Positions 6,669 through 14,062 of a stretch of 39,046 nucleotides of DNA are shown here, in pieces (position 1 is the first letter of the stretch; each line of letters opens with the position of its first letter). The position numbers and the translations under genes are program-made. The DNA comes from a bacterium (GTDB lineage Bacteria; Planctomycetota; UBA1135; GCA-002686595). Under the pieces are notes generated by a model. The model saw nothing but the letters and a program-made list of their open reading frames with translations, was not told the DNA's origin and ran no database searches. The stretch is taken from NCBI GenBank assembly GCA_024226735.1, contig JAAELL010000029.1, positions 1 to 39,046 on the forward strand, in the 5' to 3' direction.

Positions 6669-8086
6669 TCGACCGCGTGACCGCAATCGCGTCCTTTTGT
6701 CTCGCGGCTTGCACCGTGCCTTCCGAGTCATCGCTTGCAACGCCGGACGAGGTGCCGTCGCGGCCGAACGTGATCCTCGTCATGGCCGATGATCTCGGCT
6801 GGGGTGATACCGGCTACAACGGGCACCCGGTGCTGCAGACCCCCCACCTCGACGCACTGAGCCGCGAGGGCCTGCGCTTCGACCGCTTCTACGCGGGCTC
6901 TTCCGTCTGCAGCCCGACGCGCGGCTCGTGCCTGACCGGGCGGCACCCGTACCGCTACGGCGTGACGACCGCGAACCGCGGGCACCTGCGGGAGGACGAG
7001 GTGTCGCTCGCCGAAGTCTTGGGCGATGCGGGCTACGCGACCGGACACTTCGGCAAGTGGCACCTCGGGACGCTCAGCCCGGACTACTCCGGCAAGGGGC
7101 CGGGCCGGCGGCCGGAAGAGAACTATTGCACGCCGGGCATGGCCGGTTTCGACACGTGGTTCAGCACCGAGTTCGCGGTCGCGACCTGGGATCCGTACGC
7201 GCCGGAGAACTCGCACACCGGCAAGCGTCCCTACGACACGCGCGCGCTCTACTGGGAGAACGGTCGCAACGTGCAGGGGCCGCTTGCGGGTTGCGACTCG
7301 AAGCTGATCGTCGACCGCGCCCTGCCTTTCTTCGAGGACGCGGTGGACGCCGGGCGACCGTTCTTCGCCGTCGTGTGGTTCCACGCGCCGCACGAGCCGG
7401 TCGTCGGCGGGCCGGAGTACCGCGCGCTCTATCCCGACGCTACGCCCGACGAGCAGCACTACTACGCGGTGGTCACGGCGCTCGACGAGCAGGTCGGCCG
7501 GCTGCGCACGAAGCTCGCCGAGCTCGGCGTGGAGCGCGACACGATGCTGTGGTTCTGTTCGGACAACGGGCCCGAGGGCAACCCCGGCCCCGTGCGGCGC
7601 CGGCGTGGATCCGCGGGGCCGTACCGCGGTCGCAAGCGTTCCCTCTACGAGGGCGGTGTCCGCGTCCCCGGCCTCGTCACCTGGCCCGCGCGGTTCGGCG
7701 CGCCGCGCGCGATCGCGGCGCCGTGCGTGACCAGCGACTACTTCCCGACGATCCTCGCCGCCGCGGGCATCGAGCACACGAGCGATGGGCGCGCCTACGA
7801 TGGAGTCGACCTCATGCCGCTCCTCGACGGCGAGCGCGAGGGCCGCCCGCGGCCCATCGGCTTCGAGTTCGGCAAGCAGGCGACGCTCGTGGGCGAGCGC
7901 TTCAAGCTCGTGCACAACACGGCGAAGAAGCGCCCGCGCTCGGACAACGGGACGGTGCCCTTCGCGGAGTTCGAGCTGTACGACGTGATCGCGGATCCGG
8001 GCGAGACGGAGGACGTGGCGGCGCGGCACCCGGACGTGGTCGAGACGATGCGCGCGGAGCTGGCGCGCTGGCAGGCCTCGCGCTAG
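6665..8086 (+). CDS. Lipoprotein sulfatase (type I, formylglycine-dependent)
   Basis: 473 residues. The N-terminus SFCLAACT has a classic LAAC lipobox with Cys16, so it is predicted to be an outer-facing lipoprotein. The arylsulfatase fold is clear: PNVILVMADDLGWGD (34-48) gives the metal-binding Asp pair. The signature SSVCSPTRGSCLTGR (79-93) carries Cys82, to be converted to formylglycine, and the motif Arg. Then GHFGKWHLG, HAPHEP and SDNGPEGN follow. It hydrolyses sulfate esters, probably on polysaccharides. It overlaps the ATP-grasp-like gene by 4 bases and is followed by a terminator-like hairpin (8088-8143). No formylglycine-generating enzyme is in the window. Confidence 0.92.
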   Translation: MIDRVTAIASFCLAACTVPSESSLATPDEVPSRPNVILVMADDLGWGDTGYNGHPVLQTPHLDALSREGLRFDRFYAGSSVCSPTRGSCLTGRHPYRYGVTTANRGHLREDEVSLAEVLGDAGYATGHFGKWHLGTLSPDYSGKGPGRRPEENYCTPGMAGFDTWFSTEFAVATWDPYAPENSHTGKRPYDTRALYWENGRNVQGPLAGCDSKLIVDRALPFFEDAVDAGRPFFAVVWFHAPHEPVVGGPEYRALYPDATPDEQHYYAVVTALDEQVGRLRTKLAELGVERDTMLWFCSDNGPEGNPGPVRRRRGSAGPYRGRKRSLYEGGVRVPGLVTWPARFGAPRAIAAPCVTSDYFPTILAAAGIEHTSDGRAYDGVDLMPLLDGEREGRPRPIGFEFGKQATLVGERFKLVHNTAKKRPRSDNGTVPFAEFELYDVIADPGETEDVAARHPDVVETMRAELARWQASR

Positions 8087-8087
8087 C

Positions 8088-8143
8088 CAGAGTCGCGGCA
8101 CCGTACCAACGGATTGCGCGGGCTCCGTACTGTCGCGACTCTG
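8088..8143. terminator. Putative bidirectional terminator hairpin
   Basis: CAGAGTCGCG (8088-8097) pairs perfectly with CGCGACTCTG (8134-8143), and GTAC/GTAC inside extends the pairing. It sits exactly between the convergent sulfatase stop (8086) and the DUF2752 stop (8145). There is no T-run, so the mechanism is uncertain. Confidence 0.55.
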
Positions 8144-8144
8144 A

Positions 8145-8528
8145 CTACAACGCCCGCGTCGCCCAGAGCCCTAGACAGAGCACGAGCCCAGCCGTGACCA
8201 CGACGGTCCGCACCCGGTCTGGAACGCTCGCCCACATCTGCCGCGTGCCGCCGGGCGCGACCGCGAAGCACAGGGCGAGCGGCACCAGCAGGAACGCGAA
8301 CGGGTGGAACGACCACGCGCTCGCCACCTCGCCGTGGGCGAGCGCGACGCACGCGCGCGTCATGCCGCACCCGGGGCAGGCGACGCCCGTCACCGCGTGC
8401 ACCGGGCAGGGCACGAGTCGCACTTCGCCCGCCGCCGCTCCGCTCAGCGCGGTCCAGGCCGCGACTGCGACGACGGCTACGAGAAACAGCGCCGCGAGGC
8501 ACTGCGTATCAAAGGTCGGGGTTCTCAC
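8145..8528 (-). CDS. DUF2752 membrane protein
   Basis: 127 residues starting at GTG 8528. Three hydrophobic segments flank the DUF2752 hallmark LVPCPVHAVTGVACPGCGMT (residues 38-57) followed by RA and H-G...AWSFHPFAF. The family is small, membrane-embedded and of unknown function; the CPxCGxTR cysteines are conserved. The start overlaps the 3' end of the DUF4234 gene by 20 bases, so the two are co-transcribed and translationally coupled. No other start codon fits better. Confidence 0.85.
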   Translation of the reverse strand: MRTPTFDTQCLAALFLVAVVAVAAWTALSGAAAGEVRLVPCPVHAVTGVACPGCGMTRACVALAHGEVASAWSFHPFAFLLVPLALCFAVAPGGTRQMWASVPDRVRTVVVTAGLVLCLGLWATRAL

Positions 8529-8895
8529 CGTAGAAGTTGTTGATGTCGGCCTGCTGGATCGCGATCGAGACGATGCCGAGGCCGAAGACCGACAGGAGCA
8601 GGCAGATCAGGGCGAGGTCGTTGTTCACGTGGAACCCGTTCTTCTCCTGCACCTCGTTGATGCCTTTGGCCATCTTGTACTCGTAGTAGACGGCGAAGAT
8701 GCCGCACGTGATGATCGACAGGACCAGCCACGTCACGAAGTCGTACTCGCGCCGACCGAGCCACGCGTTGAGGACCTCCATCTGCTTGTAGTTCCAGAAC
8801 AGGCCGTAGATGCCGCACGTGATGACGGTGAGGATGATGCCGACACCGATGCTGACGATCGCATCGTGACGGGGATAGGGGTGGCCTTGATCCAT
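8509..8895 (-). CDS. DUF4234 membrane protein
   Basis: 128 residues from ATG 8895, preceded on the minus strand by AAGGAAAGG. Segments GIYGLFWNYKQMEVLNAWLG and a second copy-like ITCGIFAVYYEYKMAKGINE give the repeated hydrophobic-YxYK-hydrophobic pattern of DUF4234, followed by a third membrane helix (LALICLLLSVFGLGIVSIAI) and a QADINNF tail. Function unknown; probably four short membrane helices. It is the upstream partner of the DUF2752 gene. Its promoter should lie in 8896-8957, between it and the palindromic element at 8958. Confidence 0.85.
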   Translation of the reverse strand: MDQGHPYPRHDAIVSIGVGIILTVITCGIYGLFWNYKQMEVLNAWLGRREYDFVTWLVLSIITCGIFAVYYEYKMAKGINEVQEKNGFHVNNDLALICLLLSVFGLGIVSIAIQQADINNFYGENPDL

Positions 8896-8957
8896 GGAGC
8901 CTTTCCTTGAGATGGGGGGGGGACCAAACTAGCAGCTCGTGAGTTTCACTACGGCTG

Positions 8958-9140
8958 CTAGTGGTGTGTGTCAGAAGTTCGGTGCATATGTCCGGCCTCT
9001 TTCGCGCGGTGGCGGTGTTGCCCCAAAACAGTATCTGTCTCTGGCGTGAGTAGCACAGAGGCTACGCACGGAACCCGTCGCCTTGCCACCACACGAAAGC
9101 GGCCGGACATATGCACCAAGTTTCTGACACACACCACTAG
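8958..9140. repeat. 183-bp near-palindrome bounded by CTAG (MITE-like), second family
   Basis: The 55-bp arms 8958-9012 and 9086-9140 are inverted copies with about six differences (five transitions, one transversion) around a 73-bp centre. The ends are CTAGTGGTGTGTGTCAGAAG and its inverted partner. The sequence is unrelated to the element at 2364-2545, but the length (183 against 182 bp) and the CTAG ends are the same. Small open frames inside (8968-9189 plus, 8971-9165 minus) are by-products of the palindrome. It lies between the DUF4234 promoter side and the 3' end of the esterase-propeller gene. Confidence 0.9.
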
Positions 9141-9161
9141 GGCTACGCGTTTGGGCCTGTT

Positions 9162-12100
9162 TCATTCACCTTGGAAACAATACAGATAGTCGTGCGTACG
9201 CACGTACACCTGGCCATCCTCCAGCGCCGGCGTGGCGTAACCGGCCGAGTCGAAGCGCGCGGTGTGTAGCGGTTCGAGGCTGCCGCCCGCGGGCAGGACC
9301 GTGAGGATCCCCGACTCGCTGAAGAGGTACACCTTGCCGTCCGCGGCGACGGGAGCGGTGTAGTACGAGTCGACCGCGTCGACGAGCCGCTCCTTGCGGA
9401 TCAGCTCGCCCGTGTCCGGCGCCAGGACCGTGACGAGCCCGGCCTTGTCGGCGACGAGGTAGTACGCGCCCTCGTACACCAGCGGCGAGGGCAGCTGCGG
9501 AATGCTGCGGTAGTAGCGCCACGTGACATTCGCCTCCGTGACGTCCCCTTCGCCGCCGACGTCCATCGCCATCGCCGCATTCACGGCGGAGAACATCGCG
9601 CGCATCATTCTCCACTCCTCCGCGTCGAGCGAACCGCTCGCGTCGAGATCGATGAACTGGAAGTAGGGCCGGGCCTTGGGCTGCGGCAGCTCGCTGGCGG
9701 AGATCGCGCCGTCGCCGTCCGCGTCGTGCGCCTCGATTGCGGCGGGGAAGGCGGAGAACTCGAGCTGGTTCCCACGGTTGTTGATGGGGGACGCGAAGCC
9801 GTGGATCCACAGCTTGCCGTCGATCAGGACCGGCACCGACTTCATCTCGCCCGGCAGGCCCTTCACCCACCAGATGCGCTCGCCCGTCACTGCGTCGTAG
9901 GCGTCGAGCAGGAACGAGCCCGGGAGCAGCACCTCGTCGCGCCCGGCTTCGGTGGTGTGGACGACGGGCGTGCAGTGTCCGCTGATCGCCTGCGGCCGCT
10001 CTTGGCGCCAGAGCTCCTTGCCGTCGTGCTTGGAGAGCGCGACGACGAACGAGCTCGTCGACTGGTCGCAGGGGACGATGACCGCGTCACCGACGAGGAT
10101 CGGCGAAGCGCCCATGCCGTAGATGTTGTCGAACGGCCCCATCGGCACCTGCCAGCGCAGGGTGCCGTCGTGCCCGTAGGCGAGCGTGCCGTACTCGTCG
10201 AAGAACACGACGATCGTGTCCTCGTCGACCGCCGCGCTCGCTGCCGCCGCGTGGTTCTTGGGGTGGAACTTCGTGCGCCGCGGACGCGGGGCCTCGCGCT
10301 TCCACACCGTTTCGCCGCTCGCGCGGCTCACGGCGTAGGTGAACAGGCGCTCGTCCTCGACGCCGGTCAGGATCACGAGCTCGCGCGTCAACACGGGCGA
10401 GGACTGACCGACCGGGAACGCGCGCTTCCAGAGGGCGTTCGTGTCTGGACCGAGCTCCTTCGGGTAGCCCTCGCCCGCGGCGATCCCCGTCCCGTTCGGT
10501 CCGCGGAAGCGGCTCCACGCCGCGGTCGCCCGCACCGGTCGAGCGAGCTTCGCGATGCGGCCTTCGGAGCCAGAGGCCCAGACCGTGCCGTCGCTCGCGA
10601 CCGACAAAGCGTGGTAGCCCTCGTCCGAGAAGCGCTGCCACGTGCGCCCGCCGTTGTTCGAGACGTCCGAGCCGCTGGGGCCGACGGCGTACAGCTCGCC
10701 GCCCGCCGCGCGCGCGGCGACGGCGGAGCGATAGCCACTCGGCGGCGCCGCGGTCACGAGCTCCCACGTCGCGCCGCCATCGGACGTGATCGCGGCGTTG
10801 GCCTCGGTCGCGTCCGACTCCTGGTAGTTGCCGCCGACCGCAACTCCGCTCGATTCGCCGGTGAAGGCGACCGAGAAGATCCCGGTCGAGGCCTCGCCCG
10901 AGCGCACCGGCGTCGTCGCCGCGGACCACGTCCGCCCGCCATCCGTCGTTCGGAACACGCGTGATCCAGCAGTGCCGCCGAGCCCGATCCATGCCTCGTC
11001 CGTGCCGCGCACGCGCAGGCAGCTACTGCTGGCCGCAAAGCCGGCCTCGCCGGCCGGTGACTCGGGAAGAGCCTCCGCCGGCACCCGGTTCCACGTGCGT
11101 CCACCGTCCTCGGTCGTGATCACGAGCAGCTTGCCGTCGACTGGATCGCTGAAGGCGATGCCGCGCTTCTCGTCCCAGAAATCGACCGCGTCGAAGAACG
11201 CCTTGGGGTCGTCGTTGGAGTAGACCTGTTGCCAGCGCATGCCGCCGTCTTCGGTCAGGAACCCGCGCGTCGGCGCACCGGCGCTCAACACGAAGGCGCG
11301 TTCGGCGTCGAACGCGTGCAGGCTGCGAAAGTCGAAGTCGTCGGCGCCGGGCACGCCGCGCGCCTCCCAGGTCTTGCCGTCGACGGTGCGCAGCACCGTG
11401 CCGTCCGCGCCACTCGCCCAGCACACGAGTCCACCGGGGGCGGATAGCCCGCGCAGGCTGGCCTTCGAACCGCTCGTCTGGTGCTCCCAGCGCGGGGCCG
11501 CGTCCTTCGCCGTCGCCGGTCCCTCCAGCAGCTCGAGCATCCCGTGGCCGAGCGCCTCGCCGATCCCGAAGAAGTTCGCGGCGTTGCCGAAGAAGTGGTA
11601 GCCGCCGTCGAACTTGGGCTCGCTCGCGTAGAACGCCTTCGTCTCGACGAGCCGCACGTTGCCCGCGAACTCGGGCATGGCGGCGACCTGTGCCTGCGCG
11701 TGCATGAGCGACAGGGCGCGCGGGTGCGTCTCCTCGTGCCCACCTTGCCCGGTCTCGCCGATGACGAACGGCAGGTCCGGCGCGCCGAGATCCTTGCGGA
11801 CGTCGCGGATCAAGTGCGCGAGGTTCGTCGCGTACGCGTCGTTGTGCGCCTGGTTGACGCGGTCGTTCCAACCCTGGAACCAGATCCATCCCGCGAGCTC
11901 GTGCGACCGGCCGGCGAGCGAGGGGAACTCCGCTTCCAGGTTGCCCAGCACCTCGCGCGCGGAGGCGAGCGTTTGGGTGTAGAAGCTCCCCGTCTCGCCG
12001 CCCGCGCTCGGCGGGCGGAAGTCCTGCGCGAGGCTCTTGCCGCCCCATGCGATCTTGACGAGCAGGACTGGCGCCTCGATCGCTTCGCCGAGCACGTGAC

Positions 12101-12392
12101 CGATCTCGAGCTCGGGCCCGAAGCGGTCCTCGGGCGCGCCGTAGCCGACCGTGAGCGGGCCCTTCTTGTCCATCGACCAGATCCAGACGTCGTCGCGCTC
12201 GGCCCAGTCGTCGCCGTGCCTCCAGTGTCCGTACCGCGCACGGGTCTCGGGCGTGCTCGCGAGCTCGGCGAGGTGTTCGATCTTGCCCTTGCCCTGCATG
12301 TTCGACTGGCCGACGAGCAGGAACACCTGGACCGGCTCGTCCGCCAGGAGCGGAGCGGCAAGCGACAACGCGCAGGCGAAACGCCCGATCAC
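9162..12392 (-). CDS. SASA-type esterase / beta-propeller / PQQ-like propeller / EF-hand fusion, exported
   Basis: 1076 residues from GTG 12392, which follows GGAGG and overlaps the TPR stop in GTGA; the longer open frame upstream lacks such support. There is a signal-like start (MIGRFACALSLAAPLLA). Residues about 19-300 form a SASA/CE6-like sugar acetylesterase, with the nucleophile motif VGQSNMQG (Ser30) and GWIWFQGWND. Residues about 310-620 carry repeated TTDGGRTW / TEDGGRTWN blades of the YCF48/BNR type. From about 640 on is a PQQ-like propeller (WSRFRGPNGTG, LDAYDAVTGERIWW). Two EF-hand loops interrupt it, DADGDGAISASE (about 888-899) and DLDASGSLDAEE (about 911-922). Probably acts on acetylated glycans outside the cytoplasm; the propellers may bind substrate or other proteins. 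Confidence 0.85.
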   Translation of the reverse strand: MIGRFACALSLAAPLLADEPVQVFLLVGQSNMQGKGKIEHLAELASTPETRARYGHWRHGDDWAERDDVWIWSMDKKGPLTVGYGAPEDRFGPELEIGHVLGEAIEAPVLLVKIAWGGKSLAQDFRPPSAGGETGSFYTQTLASAREVLGNLEAEFPSLAGRSHELAGWIWFQGWNDRVNQAHNDAYATNLAHLIRDVRKDLGAPDLPFVIGETGQGGHEETHPRALSLMHAQAQVAAMPEFAGNVRLVETKAFYASEPKFDGGYHFFGNAANFFGIGEALGHGMLELLEGPATAKDAAPRWEHQTSGSKASLRGLSAPGGLVCWASGADGTVLRTVDGKTWEARGVPGADDFDFRSLHAFDAERAFVLSAGAPTRGFLTEDGGMRWQQVYSNDDPKAFFDAVDFWDEKRGIAFSDPVDGKLLVITTEDGGRTWNRVPAEALPESPAGEAGFAASSSCLRVRGTDEAWIGLGGTAGSRVFRTTDGGRTWSAATTPVRSGEASTGIFSVAFTGESSGVAVGGNYQESDATEANAAITSDGGATWELVTAAPPSGYRSAVAARAAGGELYAVGPSGSDVSNNGGRTWQRFSDEGYHALSVASDGTVWASGSEGRIAKLARPVRATAAWSRFRGPNGTGIAAGEGYPKELGPDTNALWKRAFPVGQSSPVLTRELVILTGVEDERLFTYAVSRASGETVWKREAPRPRRTKFHPKNHAAAASAAVDEDTIVVFFDEYGTLAYGHDGTLRWQVPMGPFDNIYGMGASPILVGDAVIVPCDQSTSSFVVALSKHDGKELWRQERPQAISGHCTPVVHTTEAGRDEVLLPGSFLLDAYDAVTGERIWWVKGLPGEMKSVPVLIDGKLWIHGFASPINNRGNQLEFSAFPAAIEAHDADGDGAISASELPQPKARPYFQFIDLDASGSLDAEEWRMMRAMFSAVNAAMAMDVGGEGDVTEANVTWRYYRSIPQLPSPLVYEGAYYLVADKAGLVTVLAPDTGELIRKERLVDAVDSYYTAPVAADGKVYLFSESGILTVLPAGGSLEPLHTARFDSAGYATPALEDGQVYVRTHDYLYCFQGE

Positions 12393-14053
12393 GAGCCGAC
12401 CTCCGCCGTTCCGGGCTCGCAGTAGCACGAGGACGTCGGCTGCACCTCCGCCCGCTTCCACGCGGCGCGACGCCGCCCGAGCGCAGCGCTCGCCCCTTCG
12501 TTGTCGCCATTCGCCCGCAGAGCGAGCTCGAGTCCGAGCAGCGACCAGCCGTTCTCGGGGTTGCGGTCGAGGTCGGTGCGGTAGGTCGCCGCCGCTTCGT
12601 CGTAGCGTCCGGCCGACATCAACAGAGCGCCGAGCGCGTGTCGCACGGGCTGCATCCAGCCCGGCGGCTCGCCGTAGACCAGCCCGTCCTCCTCGCGCGC
12701 GGCGCGGCGCAGCGCGGCGAAGGCCTCATCGTGCTTGCCCTCGCGGAAACGCAGCTCGCCGATGAGCATCCCGCGCGCGAGCGGCAGCACCGTGTGTGCC
12801 GCGTTGTTCCCGATCGTCCAGTCCTCGGGAACGCGGGCGGCGACCTCGTCGAACGCCGCGAGCTCGCCGGCGGCCTCGTCGGTTCTACCGAGCGCGGAGA
12901 ACGCGACGCCACGCGCGTAGTGCCGCATCGCGCGCGAGAGCATGCGCCACGCCGGCGGCTCGGGCTCGGCGAGGATCTCCTCCCACATGCCGAACCGGAT
13001 CTGTACGTGGAACAAGGTCGGCATCAGGCCGTCAGCGAACTGCACGAAGTCGCGCAGGAACGCGGCCGGCGCGTCGGTCTCGATCGAGCGCGCCGCCTCG
13101 AGCGCCGTCGTGGGCCGGCACTCCATCATCGCCGCGTAGGCGAGGAAGTGGACGTTGTGCAGGTAGTAGAGGCTGTAGAAGTCCGGCTCGGGCGCCAGCG
13201 CGAAGTACGCGCGATCCGCGGCGATCGCGCGCTCGTTCGCGTCGGCCGCGTCGGCGTAGCGGCCGACGCGCGCGTACACGTGCGACGGCATGTGAACGAG
13301 GTGTCCCGAGCCCGGTACGAGGTCGACGAGCCGATCGGCCGCGGGGACAGCGCGCTCGGGGGAGCGCGAGGCTTCGACGGTGTGGATGTAGAAGTGGTTC
13401 GCGCCCGGATGTTTCGGCGAAATCTTCATCACGTGCTCGAGCACGTCGACGATCTCGAGCACGCGCCCCTTGGGCTCGCCCGCATGCGTCCAGAGGTCCC
13501 ACGGCTGCAAGTTCATCAGGGACTCGGCGTACAGCGCGCCGACGTCGGGGTCGTCGGCGTGCGCCGCGTACGCGGCCTGCATCGCATCCGCGTAGGCCTG
13601 GTCGAGCGGGCCGCGGTCTTCGGGCACCGGCCAGGCGTAGCGCTCGGCGACGGCGCGGATCAGCGCGGTCTCGGACGGGCTCGCGAAGGGGATGCAGCGC
13701 AGCGCCTCCTGCGCCGCGTCGTACGCCGCCTTCGACTGGGCCTCGGACATCTTCGGGTTGTTGATGTGCAGGCCGTTCGCGTACGCGATGCCCCACCACG
13801 CCATCGCGCAGTCGGGGTCGACGCGCGCCGCTTCCCCGAATGTGCGGATGGCCTCATCGTGGTTGTAGCCATAGAGGAGCTGCACGCCCTGATCGACCCA
13901 GCGCTGCGCCTCGGGATTGCTCGTCGTGACCGCGCGGTGGTAGCCGTCGAAGCCGGGGTAGGAGAGTGCGAGCGGGACTTCGGCCGGACTCGACTTGCAG
14001 GCGGACGCGGCGAACAGGACGACGGCGAGGAGGGCGGGGCGGATGGCAGACAT
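12389..14053 (-). CDS. Tetratricopeptide-repeat putative lipoprotein
   Basis: 554 residues from ATG 14053. The N-terminal hydrophobic segment ends in AASAC, a possible lipobox (Cys19). TPR-like helices run throughout, for example LLYGYNHDEAIRTFGEAARV with DPDCAMAWWG (about 60-88), GALLMSAGRYDEAAATYRTD and NPENGWSLLGLELALRANGD near the end. A conserved central block GANHFYIHTVEASRSPERA and HLVHMPSHVYARVGRY contains several His residues that could bind a metal. This block recurs in TPR proteins of planctomycetes and proteobacteria, to my knowledge without an assigned activity. It is the middle gene of a three-gene operon: 9 bases after the metallopeptidase stop, 4-base overlap with the esterase-propeller start. 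Confidence 0.85.
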   Translation of the reverse strand: MSAIRPALLAVVLFAASACKSSPAEVPLALSYPGFDGYHRAVTTSNPEAQRWVDQGVQLLYGYNHDEAIRTFGEAARVDPDCAMAWWGIAYANGLHINNPKMSEAQSKAAYDAAQEALRCIPFASPSETALIRAVAERYAWPVPEDRGPLDQAYADAMQAAYAAHADDPDVGALYAESLMNLQPWDLWTHAGEPKGRVLEIVDVLEHVMKISPKHPGANHFYIHTVEASRSPERAVPAADRLVDLVPGSGHLVHMPSHVYARVGRYADAADANERAIAADRAYFALAPEPDFYSLYYLHNVHFLAYAAMMECRPTTALEAARSIETDAPAAFLRDFVQFADGLMPTLFHVQIRFGMWEEILAEPEPPAWRMLSRAMRHYARGVAFSALGRTDEAAGELAAFDEVAARVPEDWTIGNNAAHTVLPLARGMLIGELRFREGKHDEAFAALRRAAREEDGLVYGEPPGWMQPVRHALGALLMSAGRYDEAAATYRTDLDRNPENGWSLLGLELALRANGDNEGASAALGRRRAAWKRAEVQPTSSCYCEPGTAEVGS

Positions 14054-14062
14054 CGCGGCATC

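Noticed and set aside
8968..9189. Small open frames inside the 183-bp palindrome
   Set aside because: They are produced by the inverted-repeat structure, have weak initiation signals and resemble no protein family.
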